Assembly: GCA_946413585.1 (NCBI GenBank)
Contig: CAMKLG010000006.1
Coordinates: 1-64,000 of the forward strand
Length of the DNA: 64,000 bases
Direction: 5' to 3'
DNA from: an uncultured Bacteroidales bacterium
Lineage (GTDB): Bacteria > Bacteroidota > Bacteroidia > Bacteroidales > WCHB1-69
In this document: positions 6,886 through 15,098 of the stretch, in pieces
Numbering within the stretch: the stretch's first letter is position 1
Layout: every line of letters starts with the position of its first letter
Notes under the pieces: model-generated
Databases searched by the model: none
What the model saw: only the letters and a program-made list of their open reading frames with translations
What the model was told of the DNA's origin: nothing
Position numbers and translations under genes: made by a program

Positions 6886-7383
6886 TTATTTAATGCCTAA
6901 CTCTTTCTTCACCAGCGGGGTGATATCATCGGCAGTACCGTAATACAACAAGATTTTCGTGTCAAAAATGTAAGCATAACCATTCGCTTTGGCCACTTTG
7001 TTGATGGCTTCCTGAATGGCATCCTGAAAGGGTTTAGCCAGTTCGTACTGTTTGTCTTCCAAATCTTCTTGTGCGCTAGCCTGGAATTCCTGAATGCGAT
7101 TTCCAAGATCCATGAGTTCTTTTTCACGCACTTGACGCACTGCAGATGACATAGTGCCCACTTCGCGATCAAACTTCTCCTTCTTGGTTTGATATTCGTT
7201 CATCATATTCTCATACATGGACTGCAAATCCTTCTGGAAAGCCTGCAACTTAATTTGCAGTGAGTCAATGCCAGGCATCACTTCCAAAATCTCACTTGAG
7301 TTCACATGTCCGTATTTCTGGGCGTGTGCAGCCTGAACGGAGAACAATCCGGCAATAGCCAGAATCATCAATACTTTTTTCAT
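6886..7383 (-). CDS. skp: OmpH/Skp family periplasmic chaperone (copy 2)
   Basis: A 165-residue paralogue of the other two skp genes, with signal peptide MKKVLMILAIAGLFSVQAAHA, the motif YGHVNSSEILEVMPGIDS, a long coiled coil and the end PLVKKELGIK. It is separated from the third copy by eight bases, so the two are surely co-transcribed. It should help carry outer-membrane proteins to BamA. Three tandem copies is more than usual, and divergence in the coiled-coil tips suggests different clients or hetero-trimers; that is inference. Confidence 0.9.
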   Translation of the reverse strand: MKKVLMILAIAGLFSVQAAHAQKYGHVNSSEILEVMPGIDSLQIKLQAFQKDLQSMYENMMNEYQTKKEKFDREVGTMSSAVRQVREKELMDLGNRIQEFQASAQEDLEDKQYELAKPFQDAIQEAINKVAKANGYAYIFDTKILLYYGTADDITPLVKKELGIK

Positions 7384-7416
7384 CGATTTCTATTCTTTAT
7401 GTTTTTATACTATTAA

Positions 7417-7950
7417 TTAATCGTCTAAATCATTAGTTGCGGAAATGCCCATCTTTTGAAGCACTTGCTCGTTGATATCCCATTTCGGGTCCGCATAGAT
7501 GATGGTCAAGTCACCTGCGGTATCAAAAACGAAGGCATAGCCTCTCTCCTTGGCATAGTCGTTCACAGCATTAATCACGCGGTCCTGAATCGGTTTCACC
7601 AATTCTTCACGTTTCTTGAACAAATCTCCATTTTGTCCAAAACGTTTCTTTTGCAGCTCTTTAGCCGCTCTTTCTTGTGCGATGATGGCATCTTCACGGC
7701 TCTTCTTAATCTGTTCGGGCAGCGTGATGGACTCTACTTGATAACGTTTATACATAGAGTCAATCGTAGCGAATTTGGCCTCGATTTCTTTCTGCCATTG
7801 CACTGCCACTCGGTCTAATTCAGCTTGCGCCTCCTTGTATTCAGGAATTTTAGAAAGAAGATATTCGGAATTGATGTACGCATATTTCTGCGCAAATCCG
7901 AAAAACATGATGATTGTCAATAAACCTGTTAAAAAGAGTTGTTTTTTCAT
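7417..7950 (-). CDS. skp: OmpH/Skp family periplasmic chaperone (copy 1)
   Basis: A 177-residue OmpH/Skp protein, signal peptide then YAYINSEYLLSKIPEY, a coiled coil with an Arg/Lys-rich tip (AAKELQKKRFGQNGD) and the family end PIQDRVINAVNDYAKERGYAFVFD. It has a longer acidic tail (ATNDLDD) than the two downstream copies and is more distant from them. It directly follows bamA (about 50 bases), an arrangement also known from Porphyromonas and other Bacteroidales. Confidence 0.9.
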   Translation of the reverse strand: MKKQLFLTGLLTIIMFFGFAQKYAYINSEYLLSKIPEYKEAQAELDRVAVQWQKEIEAKFATIDSMYKRYQVESITLPEQIKKSREDAIIAQERAAKELQKKRFGQNGDLFKKREELVKPIQDRVINAVNDYAKERGYAFVFDTAGDLTIIYADPKWDINEQVLQKMGISATNDLDD

Positions 7951-8003
7951 CTTTACAATATTTATATAATGACGTATGGTTTGACTGTTTTTATGCGATA
8001 AGT

Positions 8004-10625
8004 TTAATCGATGGATTGATTAATGGAGATATGGAAGTGACTGCCCCAAGCGTTGGATGAAAGTCCGGGAATCGGGTCAAAGCCATAACCCCAGTCGAAG
8101 CCGAGCAAACCGAACATCGGCAAATAGACGCGGACGCCCAAGCCCGCAGACTTATACATGTCGAATGGATTATACAAGCGATTGTCGAGCCAGCCCTTAC
8201 CTGCTTCCGCGAAGGCCAACACATAGACGGTTGCTGACGGATTCAGGGTGATCGGATAACGTAACTCAGCCGTGAACTTCTGGTAGAAGGAAGCACCTAC
8301 TACAGATCCGTTCACGTTGGGTGAAAGAACTCCATCGTCGTAACCGCGCATACCAATGACCTCGCGGCCGTCGTATGACCAGTTGGACATACCGTCACCA
8401 CCAAGATAGAATCGACCGAACGGAGAAATACCGATAGTTTTGTTATAGCAACCCATGAAGCCGAACTTCAATCGGACATTCAACACCAGGTTGTCCACAA
8501 TGCGCGTAAACCAAGACATGTGGATTTTCCATTTGTGGAACTCCAACATCTTGTACTTCTCCTGATCTGTGGCGTAAGTATAGTCTTTGTTCGAAAAGAG
8601 GGAGTACGGCGGAGTCAACTGCATGGAGAACATGATGTCGGAACCTTCGCGCGGGTAAATCGGCGCGTTGATAGAGTTTCTGCTCAATGTGAATATGTAA
8701 CTGATACTGTGGGAGTAACCCGTCGGGAAAATGAAATAGCCACTCCAATTCTTCACCTTGTAATACTCGTAAGAGAGCGTGTGCGACATCTGGAAATAGT
8801 CGTCAGGCCACTTGAGTTTGTTTGCCAAGGAGACGGAAGCACCCGTAATGCTACTGAAGGCATATTTATCTACATCCTGACGGCTGTAACCGTTGTTTTG
8901 TCGTTGATAATAAACGCCTATTGTGAGTGCATTGGGCTTCTTGCCTCCCAACCACGGCTCGGTGAAGGAGAAGTTGTAATATTGATAGTATTTGGTACTC
9001 ACGGATGCGTTGAGGGAGATACGTTGGCCGTCACCACCAGGAATCGGAGTCCAAGCATCTTTCTTGAACAACTTCTTGGTAGAGAAGTTATTAAAAGTAA
9101 TACCAGCGGTAAGCATAAAGCCTGTAGCACCATAACCGGCGGAAAGCGAAAGTTGGTCGGAGGAGGTTTCTTCCACCACATAGTTGATGTCAACCGTTCC
9201 GTCCGCTTCGTTCGGGCGAGGCTGCACATCCATCTTCTCTTGGTTGAAGTAACCCATAGACATCAACACCTGTTGAGAACGGATGATGTCGGCGCGATTG
9301 AACAGCTGGCCGGGAATGGTGGTAAGCTCGCGCAAAATCACGTGGTCGTTGGTTTTCGTGTTACCTTCCACTGTGATGGTATTATAAGTGGCCTGCTTGC
9401 CCTCACGAATACGAATCTCAATATCAATGGAGTCGCCATCAACCGCCACCTCTACAGGATTGGCACTGAAAAACAGATAACCATTGTTCATGTATAGGGA
9501 AGCCAAATCCTCCCCGTCTTCTTTCATAGTCAGGTTCTTATTGAGAAGAGTCTGATTATATACATCTCCTTTGTTGATTCCCAACAACTGTTTCAACAAA
9601 GTGGTCGGATATATCGTATTACCCACAAACGTGATATTCCGGAAATAGTATTGCGGTCCCTCATAGACATCCAAATCGATGTACATGTTTTTGTTTTTCA
9701 CGTAGAACGTGTCGTGCAAAATCACCGCATCACGATATCCCAATTCATTGTAACGGTTAATCAAATTCACCTTGTCTTGATCATAACTTTCCTTGATGAA
9801 TTTGGATTGTTTGAAGATTCTGAGTTTGACTCGATCGGCGAAATAGTTGTCCAAATGATCTTTGATATCCTTGGATTGATAGTATCCTTTATGTTTGAAG
9901 AGATAAGCGATAGCTGTATCTGCCTTGTAGAAAGGCATAAAGCGGAACTTTTCCTTAGTTTCCTTCATGGAACGGAGCAACACGGCATCCGTCACCTCTT
10001 TATTTCCATTAATGGTAATCTTATCAATCTTGACTTTCTTGGATTTTCGGATATCGAAAAGCAGATTGACGGCGTTTTTGATTTTCTCATCCGGAATCTC
10101 CTTGATATCAACTTCGCAGGAAAAGTAACCTTTTTCGATGTAATATTTTCGGATAATATTCTGGCAAGTGATTTTCATGTTATCATTCACGATATTACCC
10201 TGCGAAATATTCAATTTTTCTCGAAGGTCGTTCTCCTCACTTTTCGTAGTGCCTTTGAAGCCGAATGCACTCAGTCGGGCGCGGTCTTCAAGACGAATAT
10301 CCAAGAAGATGAGATTGCCCTGCACACGAGTGGCATAAATCTCCACATCCTCGAACAAGCCTGTGCTCCAGAGGCTTTTAACAGCCTTGGAAATCTTATC
10401 ACCAGGCACTTCTATTACATCGCCAACGTGGAAAGGCAGTAGTCGCTGGTCCAATGCCGCTGTACCAGAAGAGGTGATACCTCCGATTTCATAGGTTCTG
10501 GGGGAGGCATAGTCAACCTTCACAGGTCCACCGATACTATCGCCACCAAGCACTATCTGAGCTCGGGTGACGATTGTACAGAGGCATAAAACCGTCATTA
10601 TCAATATGTTTCGCAACAAATGCAT
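8004..10625 (-). CDS. bamA: Outer membrane protein assembly factor BamA
   Basis: An 873-residue Omp85 protein that inserts beta-barrels into the outer membrane. The start at 10625 (MHLLRNILIMTVLCLCTIVTRAQ) gives a signal peptide and avoids overlap with uppS; the longer frame to 10724 does not. After it come POTRA domains (about residues 60-440; motifs such as VKVDYASPRTYEIGG, KIDKITINGNKEVTD, TVEGNTKTNDHVILREL) and a 16-strand barrel with GYGATGFMLTAG, FTEPWLGGKKP and RGYDDGVL (the VRGF-like lid motif). The C-terminus ends SHFHISINQSID, so the usual terminal aromatic residue is replaced by a short tail. It lies in an operon with porG, uppS and three skp genes. Confidence 0.95.
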   Translation of the reverse strand: MHLLRNILIMTVLCLCTIVTRAQIVLGGDSIGGPVKVDYASPRTYEIGGITSSGTAALDQRLLPFHVGDVIEVPGDKISKAVKSLWSTGLFEDVEIYATRVQGNLIFLDIRLEDRARLSAFGFKGTTKSEENDLREKLNISQGNIVNDNMKITCQNIIRKYYIEKGYFSCEVDIKEIPDEKIKNAVNLLFDIRKSKKVKIDKITINGNKEVTDAVLLRSMKETKEKFRFMPFYKADTAIAYLFKHKGYYQSKDIKDHLDNYFADRVKLRIFKQSKFIKESYDQDKVNLINRYNELGYRDAVILHDTFYVKNKNMYIDLDVYEGPQYYFRNITFVGNTIYPTTLLKQLLGINKGDVYNQTLLNKNLTMKEDGEDLASLYMNNGYLFFSANPVEVAVDGDSIDIEIRIREGKQATYNTITVEGNTKTNDHVILRELTTIPGQLFNRADIIRSQQVLMSMGYFNQEKMDVQPRPNEADGTVDINYVVEETSSDQLSLSAGYGATGFMLTAGITFNNFSTKKLFKKDAWTPIPGGDGQRISLNASVSTKYYQYYNFSFTEPWLGGKKPNALTIGVYYQRQNNGYSRQDVDKYAFSSITGASVSLANKLKWPDDYFQMSHTLSYEYYKVKNWSGYFIFPTGYSHSISYIFTLSRNSINAPIYPREGSDIMFSMQLTPPYSLFSNKDYTYATDQEKYKMLEFHKWKIHMSWFTRIVDNLVLNVRLKFGFMGCYNKTIGISPFGRFYLGGDGMSNWSYDGREVIGMRGYDDGVLSPNVNGSVVGASFYQKFTAELRYPITLNPSATVYVLAFAEAGKGWLDNRLYNPFDMYKSAGLGVRVYLPMFGLLGFDWGYGFDPIPGLSSNAWGSHFHISINQSID

Positions 10626-10659
10626 TCTTTCCAAAAAGTCGGCAAAGATAGTGAAAAAA

Positions 10660-11388
10660 TCAATGTGAACGCACTTGTTCTCCAGTTTGACCAAAACGAC
10701 GTTCGCGGGAGCCGAATTGTTCAACGATTTCCTTAAGGTGCGTTTTCCTAAAGTCCGGCCACATGACGGGAGAAAAGAAGAGTTCCGCGTACGCGATTTG
10801 CCACAGCAAGAAGTTGCTGATGCGCATATCGCCGCCAGTGCGAATCATCAGATCCACATCTGGGATTTCGGGATGATAGAGATGTTGTTGGATGGTTTTT
10901 TCGTCCACCTCAGCTGGGTTGATTCGTCCGTCAGCCACTTCCTGAGCAATACGGCGGGTAGTGTCCACCAATTCCGAACGACCGCTGTAGCTGAGAGCCA
11001 ACACGAGGTTAAGATCCTTGTTATGAGCTGTTTGTGCCATTGCTTTATGCAGATATTCCTGGCACTCTTCGGGAAGCGTCTCCAAACGGCCGGTAGTCAG
11101 CAGCCGCACACCGTTCTTGTCCAATTCCGGCACTTCATCTATAATCGCCTTGACGAGCAACCGCATCAGCAGGTCAATTTCCTCTTTGGGACGGTTCCAG
11201 TTCTCAGTGGAGAATGTATAAAGCGTAAGGTAAGGAATCTCCAATTCACGGGTGCCCTCCACAACGCTACGGACAGCCTCGATACCGTTTTGGTGGCCGA
11301 AGCTACGATCGTGGCCCCGCTGTTGCGCCCAACGCCCGTTACCATCCATGATGATGGCAATATGTTTGATGGCTTGTTCTTTATTCAT
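10660..11388 (-). CDS. uppS: Isoprenyl transferase (undecaprenyl diphosphate synthase)
   Basis: A 242-residue cis-prenyltransferase that condenses isopentenyl diphosphate onto farnesyl diphosphate to give the C55 carrier for peptidoglycan and other glycans. The catalytic motif IAIIMDGNGRWA (Asp at about 15) is followed by GH, FSTENWNRP and the C-terminal DLMIRTGGDMRISNFLLWQIAYAE region (given here by its parts DLMIRTGGDMR and SNFLLWQ). Length is normal. It is six bases from the end of porG and 35 bases before bamA, so the cytoplasmic lipid-carrier enzyme is expressed with envelope assembly genes. Confidence 0.95.
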   Translation of the reverse strand: MNKEQAIKHIAIIMDGNGRWAQQRGHDRSFGHQNGIEAVRSVVEGTRELEIPYLTLYTFSTENWNRPKEEIDLLMRLLVKAIIDEVPELDKNGVRLLTTGRLETLPEECQEYLHKAMAQTAHNKDLNLVLALSYSGRSELVDTTRRIAQEVADGRINPAEVDEKTIQQHLYHPEIPDVDLMIRTGGDMRISNFLLWQIAYAELFFSPVMWPDFRKTHLKEIVEQFGSRERRFGQTGEQVRSH

Positions 11389-11393
11389 ATAGG

Positions 11394-12260
11394 TTATCTT
11401 CTTTTACGTGATTTCTTCAATTCGCAAGTTTTATCGTCATTTCCGAACTTGACAGTCAACGTTGCGCCTGCGAAGGAATAGATGTCATGGGTGGTACTAT
11501 TGCCGCGTTGTTCACCCTCCTGATGCAGAGGCAATGGATTTCCCTTATCGTCAAGCAACTCTGGGGTACGATCGGCCATATCGGCGATGATGTCACCGCG
11601 TTGCTCGCGCAAGAGGTCGTTGTCATAATAACGACCGCCCACATCGTCCAAATAGTCGGTAAAGGTGTAGCGGAAGCTCCATTCAACCCCCAGACAGACA
11701 TACCTGCCGATATTCACGCGCATACCGATGCCAAACGGAATGGCAACGTGGGTTAGGGAATATTTCTTCGGCATACCTTCCAAGCCTTGCCCTTCCGTAC
11801 CCAAACTCTGTAACTCATAGATAGTTCCATCTTTGTATTGAGCCATTGGATTAAAGGAGAAAACCGTCAATCCAGTGAAAATGTAAGGAGTGAAATGGTT
11901 CTTACCCACAGAATTGTAGAGTCTAAGGAAGTTCAGTTCCCCGACCACAGAAAATTCCGTGATGGGAGAATAGAAACTGAGATTCCGCTCGTACCCACCG
12001 TTGGTGAGTTGGTCACTGCCCGCTACTTTTCCAAACAGGAAGTCGGCCTTAATGGCCCAGCGTGGCGAGAGGTTATAGCGATAAACAAGACCCGCCGCCA
12101 GCTTCGGTTGCGCGAAGAGACGTGTTGGATTCAGCTCTCCGAGGTAGAAAGTGGTACCCACACACGCACCCACTTCCGAGTTTTGCGCACACAGAGTATG
12201 TGTCGGCGATTGCAGTATCAATAAGCCCAAAACGAATATGCCAATCAGTGTTTTTCTCAT
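11394..12260 (-). CDS. porG: DUF6089 outer-membrane barrel, PorG-like T9SS component
   Basis: A 288-residue exported protein (from the ATG at 12260; another ATG lies at 12269). The signal peptide MRKTLIGIFVLGLLILQSPT is followed by VGACVGTTFYLGELNP and LAAGLVYRYNLSPRWAIKADFLFG, the start of an 8-strand outer-membrane barrel of the DUF6089/PorG family. In Porphyromonas gingivalis PorG is an outer-membrane partner of the PorK/PorN ring of the type IX secretion system and is encoded beside uppS, bamA and ompH genes, exactly as here. The C-terminal tail KTCELKKSRKRR is strongly basic. The upstream extension of the frame is rejected because the promoter lies inside it. Confidence 0.75.
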   Translation of the reverse strand: MRKTLIGIFVLGLLILQSPTHTLCAQNSEVGACVGTTFYLGELNPTRLFAQPKLAAGLVYRYNLSPRWAIKADFLFGKVAGSDQLTNGGYERNLSFYSPITEFSVVGELNFLRLYNSVGKNHFTPYIFTGLTVFSFNPMAQYKDGTIYELQSLGTEGQGLEGMPKKYSLTHVAIPFGIGMRVNIGRYVCLGVEWSFRYTFTDYLDDVGGRYYDNDLLREQRGDIIADMADRTPELLDDKGNPLPLHQEGEQRGNSTTHDIYSFAGATLTVKFGNDDKTCELKKSRKRR

Positions 12261-12285
12261 AATATCCATACATATTAAAAGGCTG

Positions 12286-12293
12286 CAAAAATA
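12286..12293 (-). promoter_or_regulatory. Promoter -7 element of the porG operon
   Basis: TATTTTTG on the minus strand, about 25 nt before the porG start, back to back with the infC promoter. Confidence 0.6.
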
Positions 12294-12332
12294 AAAAAAA
12301 TGAGAAAACGAATTATACAATAAAAAATTGTG

Positions 12333-12340
12333 TATTTTTG
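12333..12340 (+). promoter_or_regulatory. Promoter -7 element of infC-rpmI-rplT
   Basis: TATTTTTG followed by CCGCC, about 48 nt before infC, giving a short leader. Confidence 0.65.
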
Positions 12341-12378
12341 CCGCCCAAAAAATTATAAATAAAGTTATTACATAAAAA

Positions 12379-12386
12379 AGAAAGGA
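12379..12386 (+). promoter_or_regulatory. Strong Shine-Dalgarno site of infC that points to an AUC start
   Basis: AGAAAGGA is fully complementary to the 3' end of 16S rRNA (CCTCCTTTCT). It ends only one base before the TTG at 12388, but four and seven bases before the ATC codons at 12391 and 12394, the normal distance. An in-frame TAA at 12373-12375 excludes any earlier start and no ATG is available for more than 70 codons. Confidence 0.6.
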
Positions 12387-12387
12387 T

Positions 12388-12954
12388 TTGATCATCGCTC
12401 AAAACAACCGGCCCAACAGGTCTTTCGGACCGAAAAACAAGAAAGACGCTCAACATCGCATCAACGAGAACATTACGGCGCAAGTCGTACGCGTTGTTGG
12501 AGATAACATTGAACCTCAAATCGTGTCGCTTCGCGAAGCACTTGCTATTGCGGATGAACATGGTGTTGATCTTGTGGAAATCTCCCCACAGGCCAATCCG
12601 CCTGTGTGCAAGGTAATGGATTACCAAAAGTACCTGTATGAGCAAAAGAAGAAACTGAAAGAAATCAAGGCTAACAGTGCCAAAACGGAAATCAAGGAGA
12701 TTCGCCTGAGTCCGCAAATCAGCGAACATGACGTGGAATTCAAATGCAACCACGCTATCCGCTTTTTGCAAGACGGCTATAAAGTCAAGATTATCATGAC
12801 ATTCCGTGGACGCTCAATCATTTACAAGGACAACGGCGAACTGGAGCTGCTCAAATTTGCTGAACGCCTGCAGGAATACGGCAAAGTGGATCAGATGCCC
12901 GTCCTTACTGGCCGCAACATGACCATCCTGATGGTACCTAAATCTAAAAAGTAA
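12388..12954 (+). CDS. infC: Translation initiation factor IF-3
   Basis: IF-3 binds the 30S subunit, keeps it apart from 50S and proofreads the initiator tRNA and start codon. The N-domain motif HRINENITAQVVRVV and the linker VDLVEISPQANPPVCKVMDY are present, then the basic linker helix EQKKKLKEIKANS and the C-domain IRLSPQISEHDVEFK and GRSI. It has no ATG start: the frame given begins with TTG at 12388, but the ATC at 12391 or better at 12394 has the better spacing from a perfect Shine-Dalgarno site. A rare start codon in infC is known from E. coli (AUU), where it makes the gene self-regulating. rpmI follows after 46 bases. Confidence 0.95.
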   Translation: MIIAQNNRPNRSFGPKNKKDAQHRINENITAQVVRVVGDNIEPQIVSLREALAIADEHGVDLVEISPQANPPVCKVMDYQKYLYEQKKKLKEIKANSAKTEIKEIRLSPQISEHDVEFKCNHAIRFLQDGYKVKIIMTFRGRSIIYKDNGELELLKFAERLQEYGKVDQMPVLTGRNMTILMVPKSKK

Positions 12955-13000
12955 TATATAACAAGTACTTATATATAAACCTTTAAAAAATCAAGTAGAA

Positions 13001-13198
13001 ATGCCGAAAATTAAAACTAAGTCCGCTGCTAAGAAAAGATTCACTCTGACCGGCACCGGCAAAATCAAGAGACATCACGCTTACCACAGCCACATTCTCA
13101 CCAAAAAAACCAAAAAGAGAAAACGTAACTTGGCTTACAGCGCTATTGTCGAACAAAATTTGGATCGCACCGTTAAGCAAATGCTGGGACAGTGCTAG
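13001..13198 (+). CDS. rpmI: 50S ribosomal protein L35
   Basis: A 65-residue very basic protein ([14 protein letters not shown], then [25 protein letters not shown] in two pieces [12 protein letters not shown] and [11 protein letters not shown]). L35 is a late-assembly component of the large subunit. It is the second gene of the conserved infC-rpmI-rplT operon. Length and start are standard. Confidence 0.97.
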   Translation: MPKIKTKSAAKKRFTLTGTGKIKRHHAYHSHILTKKTKKRKRNLAYSAIVEQNLDRTVKQMLGQC

Positions 13199-13220
13199 TT
13201 TAATTCATTAAAAAAACAAT

Positions 13221-13264
13221 GTTTACGCTCAGTTCCCGAAGTGCTCCATGCCACTGACGTAAAC
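13221..13264 (+). promoter_or_regulatory. Hairpin in front of rplT, possible L20 autoregulatory site
   Basis: GTTTACG-c-TCAGT (13221-13233) pairs with ACTGACGTAAAC (13253-13264): 12 base pairs with one bulged C and a 19-base loop. A Shine-Dalgarno sequence GGAAAGG follows immediately at 13265-13271, nine bases before the rplT ATG. In other bacteria L20 binds a structured RNA in this operon and represses it. The position just before rplT is different from E. coli, where the operator precedes rpmI. Confidence 0.5.
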
Positions 13265-13280
13265 GGAAAGGAAAAAAATT

Positions 13281-13625
13281 ATGTCAAGATCAGTCAATCA
13301 CGTTGCTTCTAGAGCAAGAAGAAAAAAGATTTTAAAACGTACCCGCGGTTATTTCGGAAAACGCAAAAACGTCTGGACCGTGGCGGTCAACTCGTGGGAG
13401 AAAGGCCAGCAATATGCTTACCGCGACAGAAAAGCGAAAAAGAGAAATTTCAGAAGCTTGTGGATCACCCGTATCAACGCAGGTGCCCGCGAGTATGGAA
13501 TGTCTTACTCTGTTCTGATGGGTAGCTTAGCAAAGAAGAACGTTGCGCTTAACCGCAAAGCTCTCGCCGACCTCGCGATGAATAATCCTGAGGCATTCAA
13601 GGCTATTGTTGATTTGGTAAAATAA
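13281..13625 (+). CDS. rplT: 50S ribosomal protein L20
   Basis: A 114-residue protein, start [20 protein letters not shown], then [13 protein letters not shown] and [19 protein letters not shown] (parts [11 protein letters not shown] and WITRINAG). L20 is essential in the first steps of 50S assembly and in several bacteria represses its own operon. It is the last gene before a strong bidirectional terminator. Confidence 0.97.
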   Translation: MSRSVNHVASRARRKKILKRTRGYFGKRKNVWTVAVNSWEKGQQYAYRDRKAKKRNFRSLWITRINAGAREYGMSYSVLMGSLAKKNVALNRKALADLAMNNPEAFKAIVDLVK

Positions 13626-13672
13626 ATCAGTAAAACGCCAGTTTTTTTAGTTCATTAGTATTTGTTATATAG

Positions 13673-13700
13673 AAAAAGGGAGCCGAAAAGCTCCCTTTTT
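13673..13700. terminator. Bidirectional terminator between rplT and coaE
   Basis: AAAAAGGGAGC and GCTCCCTTTTT form an 11-bp perfect stem around a CGAAAA loop. The A and T tracts serve both convergent operons. Confidence 0.9.
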
Positions 13701-13720
13701 CATTCTCTAATTATAGATTT

Positions 13721-14278
13721 TTAACACTCCTTCCTCATCTCTTGATACGTCTCGCCCGTGCATACGACCAAGTCTGCCCGCGCACACTTTTCCGACTGTG
13801 GCATCTGCCTCGACATGCGCTGCCGAATATCCGCTTCTGTCAAATGCGGATTACGTGACTTTATCCGCTTGATTCTCAACGATTCAGAAGCATCCGCCAC
13901 AATAATCTTGTCGAAATAGGAAACTAAATCGTACTCGAAAATAATAGCAGATTCCATGATGACGGACGGTGCGTTTTGCTCCGCCGCCCAACGCTCGAAA
14001 TCGCGCATGACGTATGGGTGTACAAAATGGCTTAATCGTTGCAAAAACGCCTCGTCTTCAAAGGATTTCGAAAGCTGAACCATATTAAGTGAGCCGTCGG
14101 GAAACCATAACCGCTCGTCAGGAAAAGCCTTCCGCATCTCCTCCAAAAAAACAGGCTGACGATAAAGCTTCTTCGCCTCATCGTCAGCATAATAGACAGG
14201 AATACCCATATCCACAAAATGGGTTGAAAGGTACGTTTTCCCCGTTCCTATTCCACCGGTCAGCCCGATTTTAACCAT
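13721..14278 (-). CDS. coaE: Dephospho-CoA kinase
   Basis: Phosphorylates the 3'-OH of the ribose of dephospho-CoA, the last step of coenzyme A synthesis. The 185-residue protein has a P-loop LTGGIGTGKT (residues 6-15), the CoA-domain segments YYADDEAKKLY and SHFVHP, and the lid motif RIKSRNPHLTEADIRQRMSRQ split as RIKSRNPHLTEADI and RMSRQ. The frame ends with EMRKEC. It is the last gene of the minus-strand cluster and starts two bases after the stop codon of the YbbR-like gene. Confidence 0.93.
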   Translation of the reverse strand: MVKIGLTGGIGTGKTYLSTHFVDMGIPVYYADDEAKKLYRQPVFLEEMRKAFPDERLWFPDGSLNMVQLSKSFEDEAFLQRLSHFVHPYVMRDFERWAAEQNAPSVIMESAIIFEYDLVSYFDKIIVADASESLRIKRIKSRNPHLTEADIRQRMSRQMPQSEKCARADLVVCTGETYQEMRKEC

Positions 14279-14280
14279 TT

Positions 14281-14697
14281 TTAACGTAAGTAAAAGGTGA
14301 TGACTTCCGGTGCAGAAACGGCCACCAATTCAGGACCGAAATTGTGAGAAACCAGGTATTCGTACAATTCCTTGTTGGTGAACGTATAAACCGTCACCTT
14401 GTTCTTCGGCTTAATCAGGTCATTAATGGAAATAGTGACCACTTTCTCTTTCTCAGAGAAAGGTTTCATCAAATAGCCGAAACCGTTTTGGTTGAAAGTC
14501 AGGGTCAAAACCGTATCGGAAGCAGTGACCGACTTGCGACCTTCCGGCAGATTATCGCACACCAACTTATACTCGTAAGACATCTTGTAATCTTTTGAAA
14601 ACGAAACCAAAACCCAGCAGGCAATCGAAATCAAAAGACATACTATGAAGGCTAACGATGGAAGCTTCACAGGTATCCGAGATTTGTTATCCGCCAT
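14281..14697 (-). CDS. YbbR-like membrane protein
   Basis: A 138-residue protein with one N-terminal membrane segment (about residues 14-33, LAFIVCLLISIACWVLVSF) and an exterior beta-rich domain. The segment LVCDNLPEGRKSVTASDTVL resembles the repeats of YbbR proteins, of which only one is present here. In Bacteroidetes such proteins lie, as here, between yajC and coaE. Function is not established; YbbR (CdaR) of Firmicutes regulates c-di-AMP synthesis but no DisA-type partner is in the window. Confidence 0.6.
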   Translation of the reverse strand: MADNKSRIPVKLPSLAFIVCLLISIACWVLVSFSKDYKMSYEYKLVCDNLPEGRKSVTASDTVLTLTFNQNGFGYLMKPFSEKEKVVTISINDLIKPKNKVTVYTFTNKELYEYLVSHNFGPELVAVSAPEVITFYLR

Positions 14698-14700
14698 GGC

Positions 14701-15075
14701 TTACTCGTTTTCTTTCTTTTCTTCGATCTTTTCCTCTTTCTTGTTGTCAGATTTCTGATTCAAAGCAGCCTCATTGAAGGATATAGCAGCCTTATCGACC
14801 TCAATACGCACATCGTGAGCAATTTCAATCGTGAAGGTGTTGTCTTTGATGTCCGTGATTTTGCCATGAATACCGCCAATCGTGACGACTTTATCGCCCT
14901 TTTGCAGGCTATTGCGCGCTTCTTCTATCTTTTTCTGCTTTTTCTGCTGCGGACGAATCATGAAAAAGTAGAAAATGATAATCATCAACAGAATGAAAAT
15001 AAGCATAGAAGAGCCGCCACCGGCAGGAGAAGCAGCAGGAGCCGCGTCCAAAATAGGTAAAAAGATATTCATCAT
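14701..15075 (-). CDS. yajC: Preprotein translocase subunit YajC
   Basis: A 124-residue single-pass membrane protein of the YajC family, accessory to the SecDF complex. The membrane segment (about 24-42) runs into the conserved FFMIRPQQKKQKK, then GDKVVTIGGIHGKITDI. The tail is a long charged Lys/Glu stretch (from about 105), longer than in E. coli. Two adjacent ATG codons (15075 and 15072) are possible starts. Confidence 0.93.
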   Translation of the reverse strand: MMNIFLPILDAAPAASPAGGGSSMLIFILLMIIIFYFFMIRPQQKKQKKIEEARNSLQKGDKVVTIGGIHGKITDIKDNTFTIEIAHDVRIEVDKAAISFNEAALNQKSDNKKEEKIEEKKENE

Positions 15076-15098
15076 AACTATAAAATTTTGATTATTAA

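Noticed and set aside
8520-9497. Long plus-strand frame (325 codons) inside bamA
   Set aside because: It is antisense to the conserved BamA barrel, has low-complexity composition and no promoter or start context of its own.
9651-10442. Plus-strand frame of 263 codons inside bamA
   Set aside because: Shadow of the POTRA region; hydrophobic residue pattern is the mirror of the real frame.
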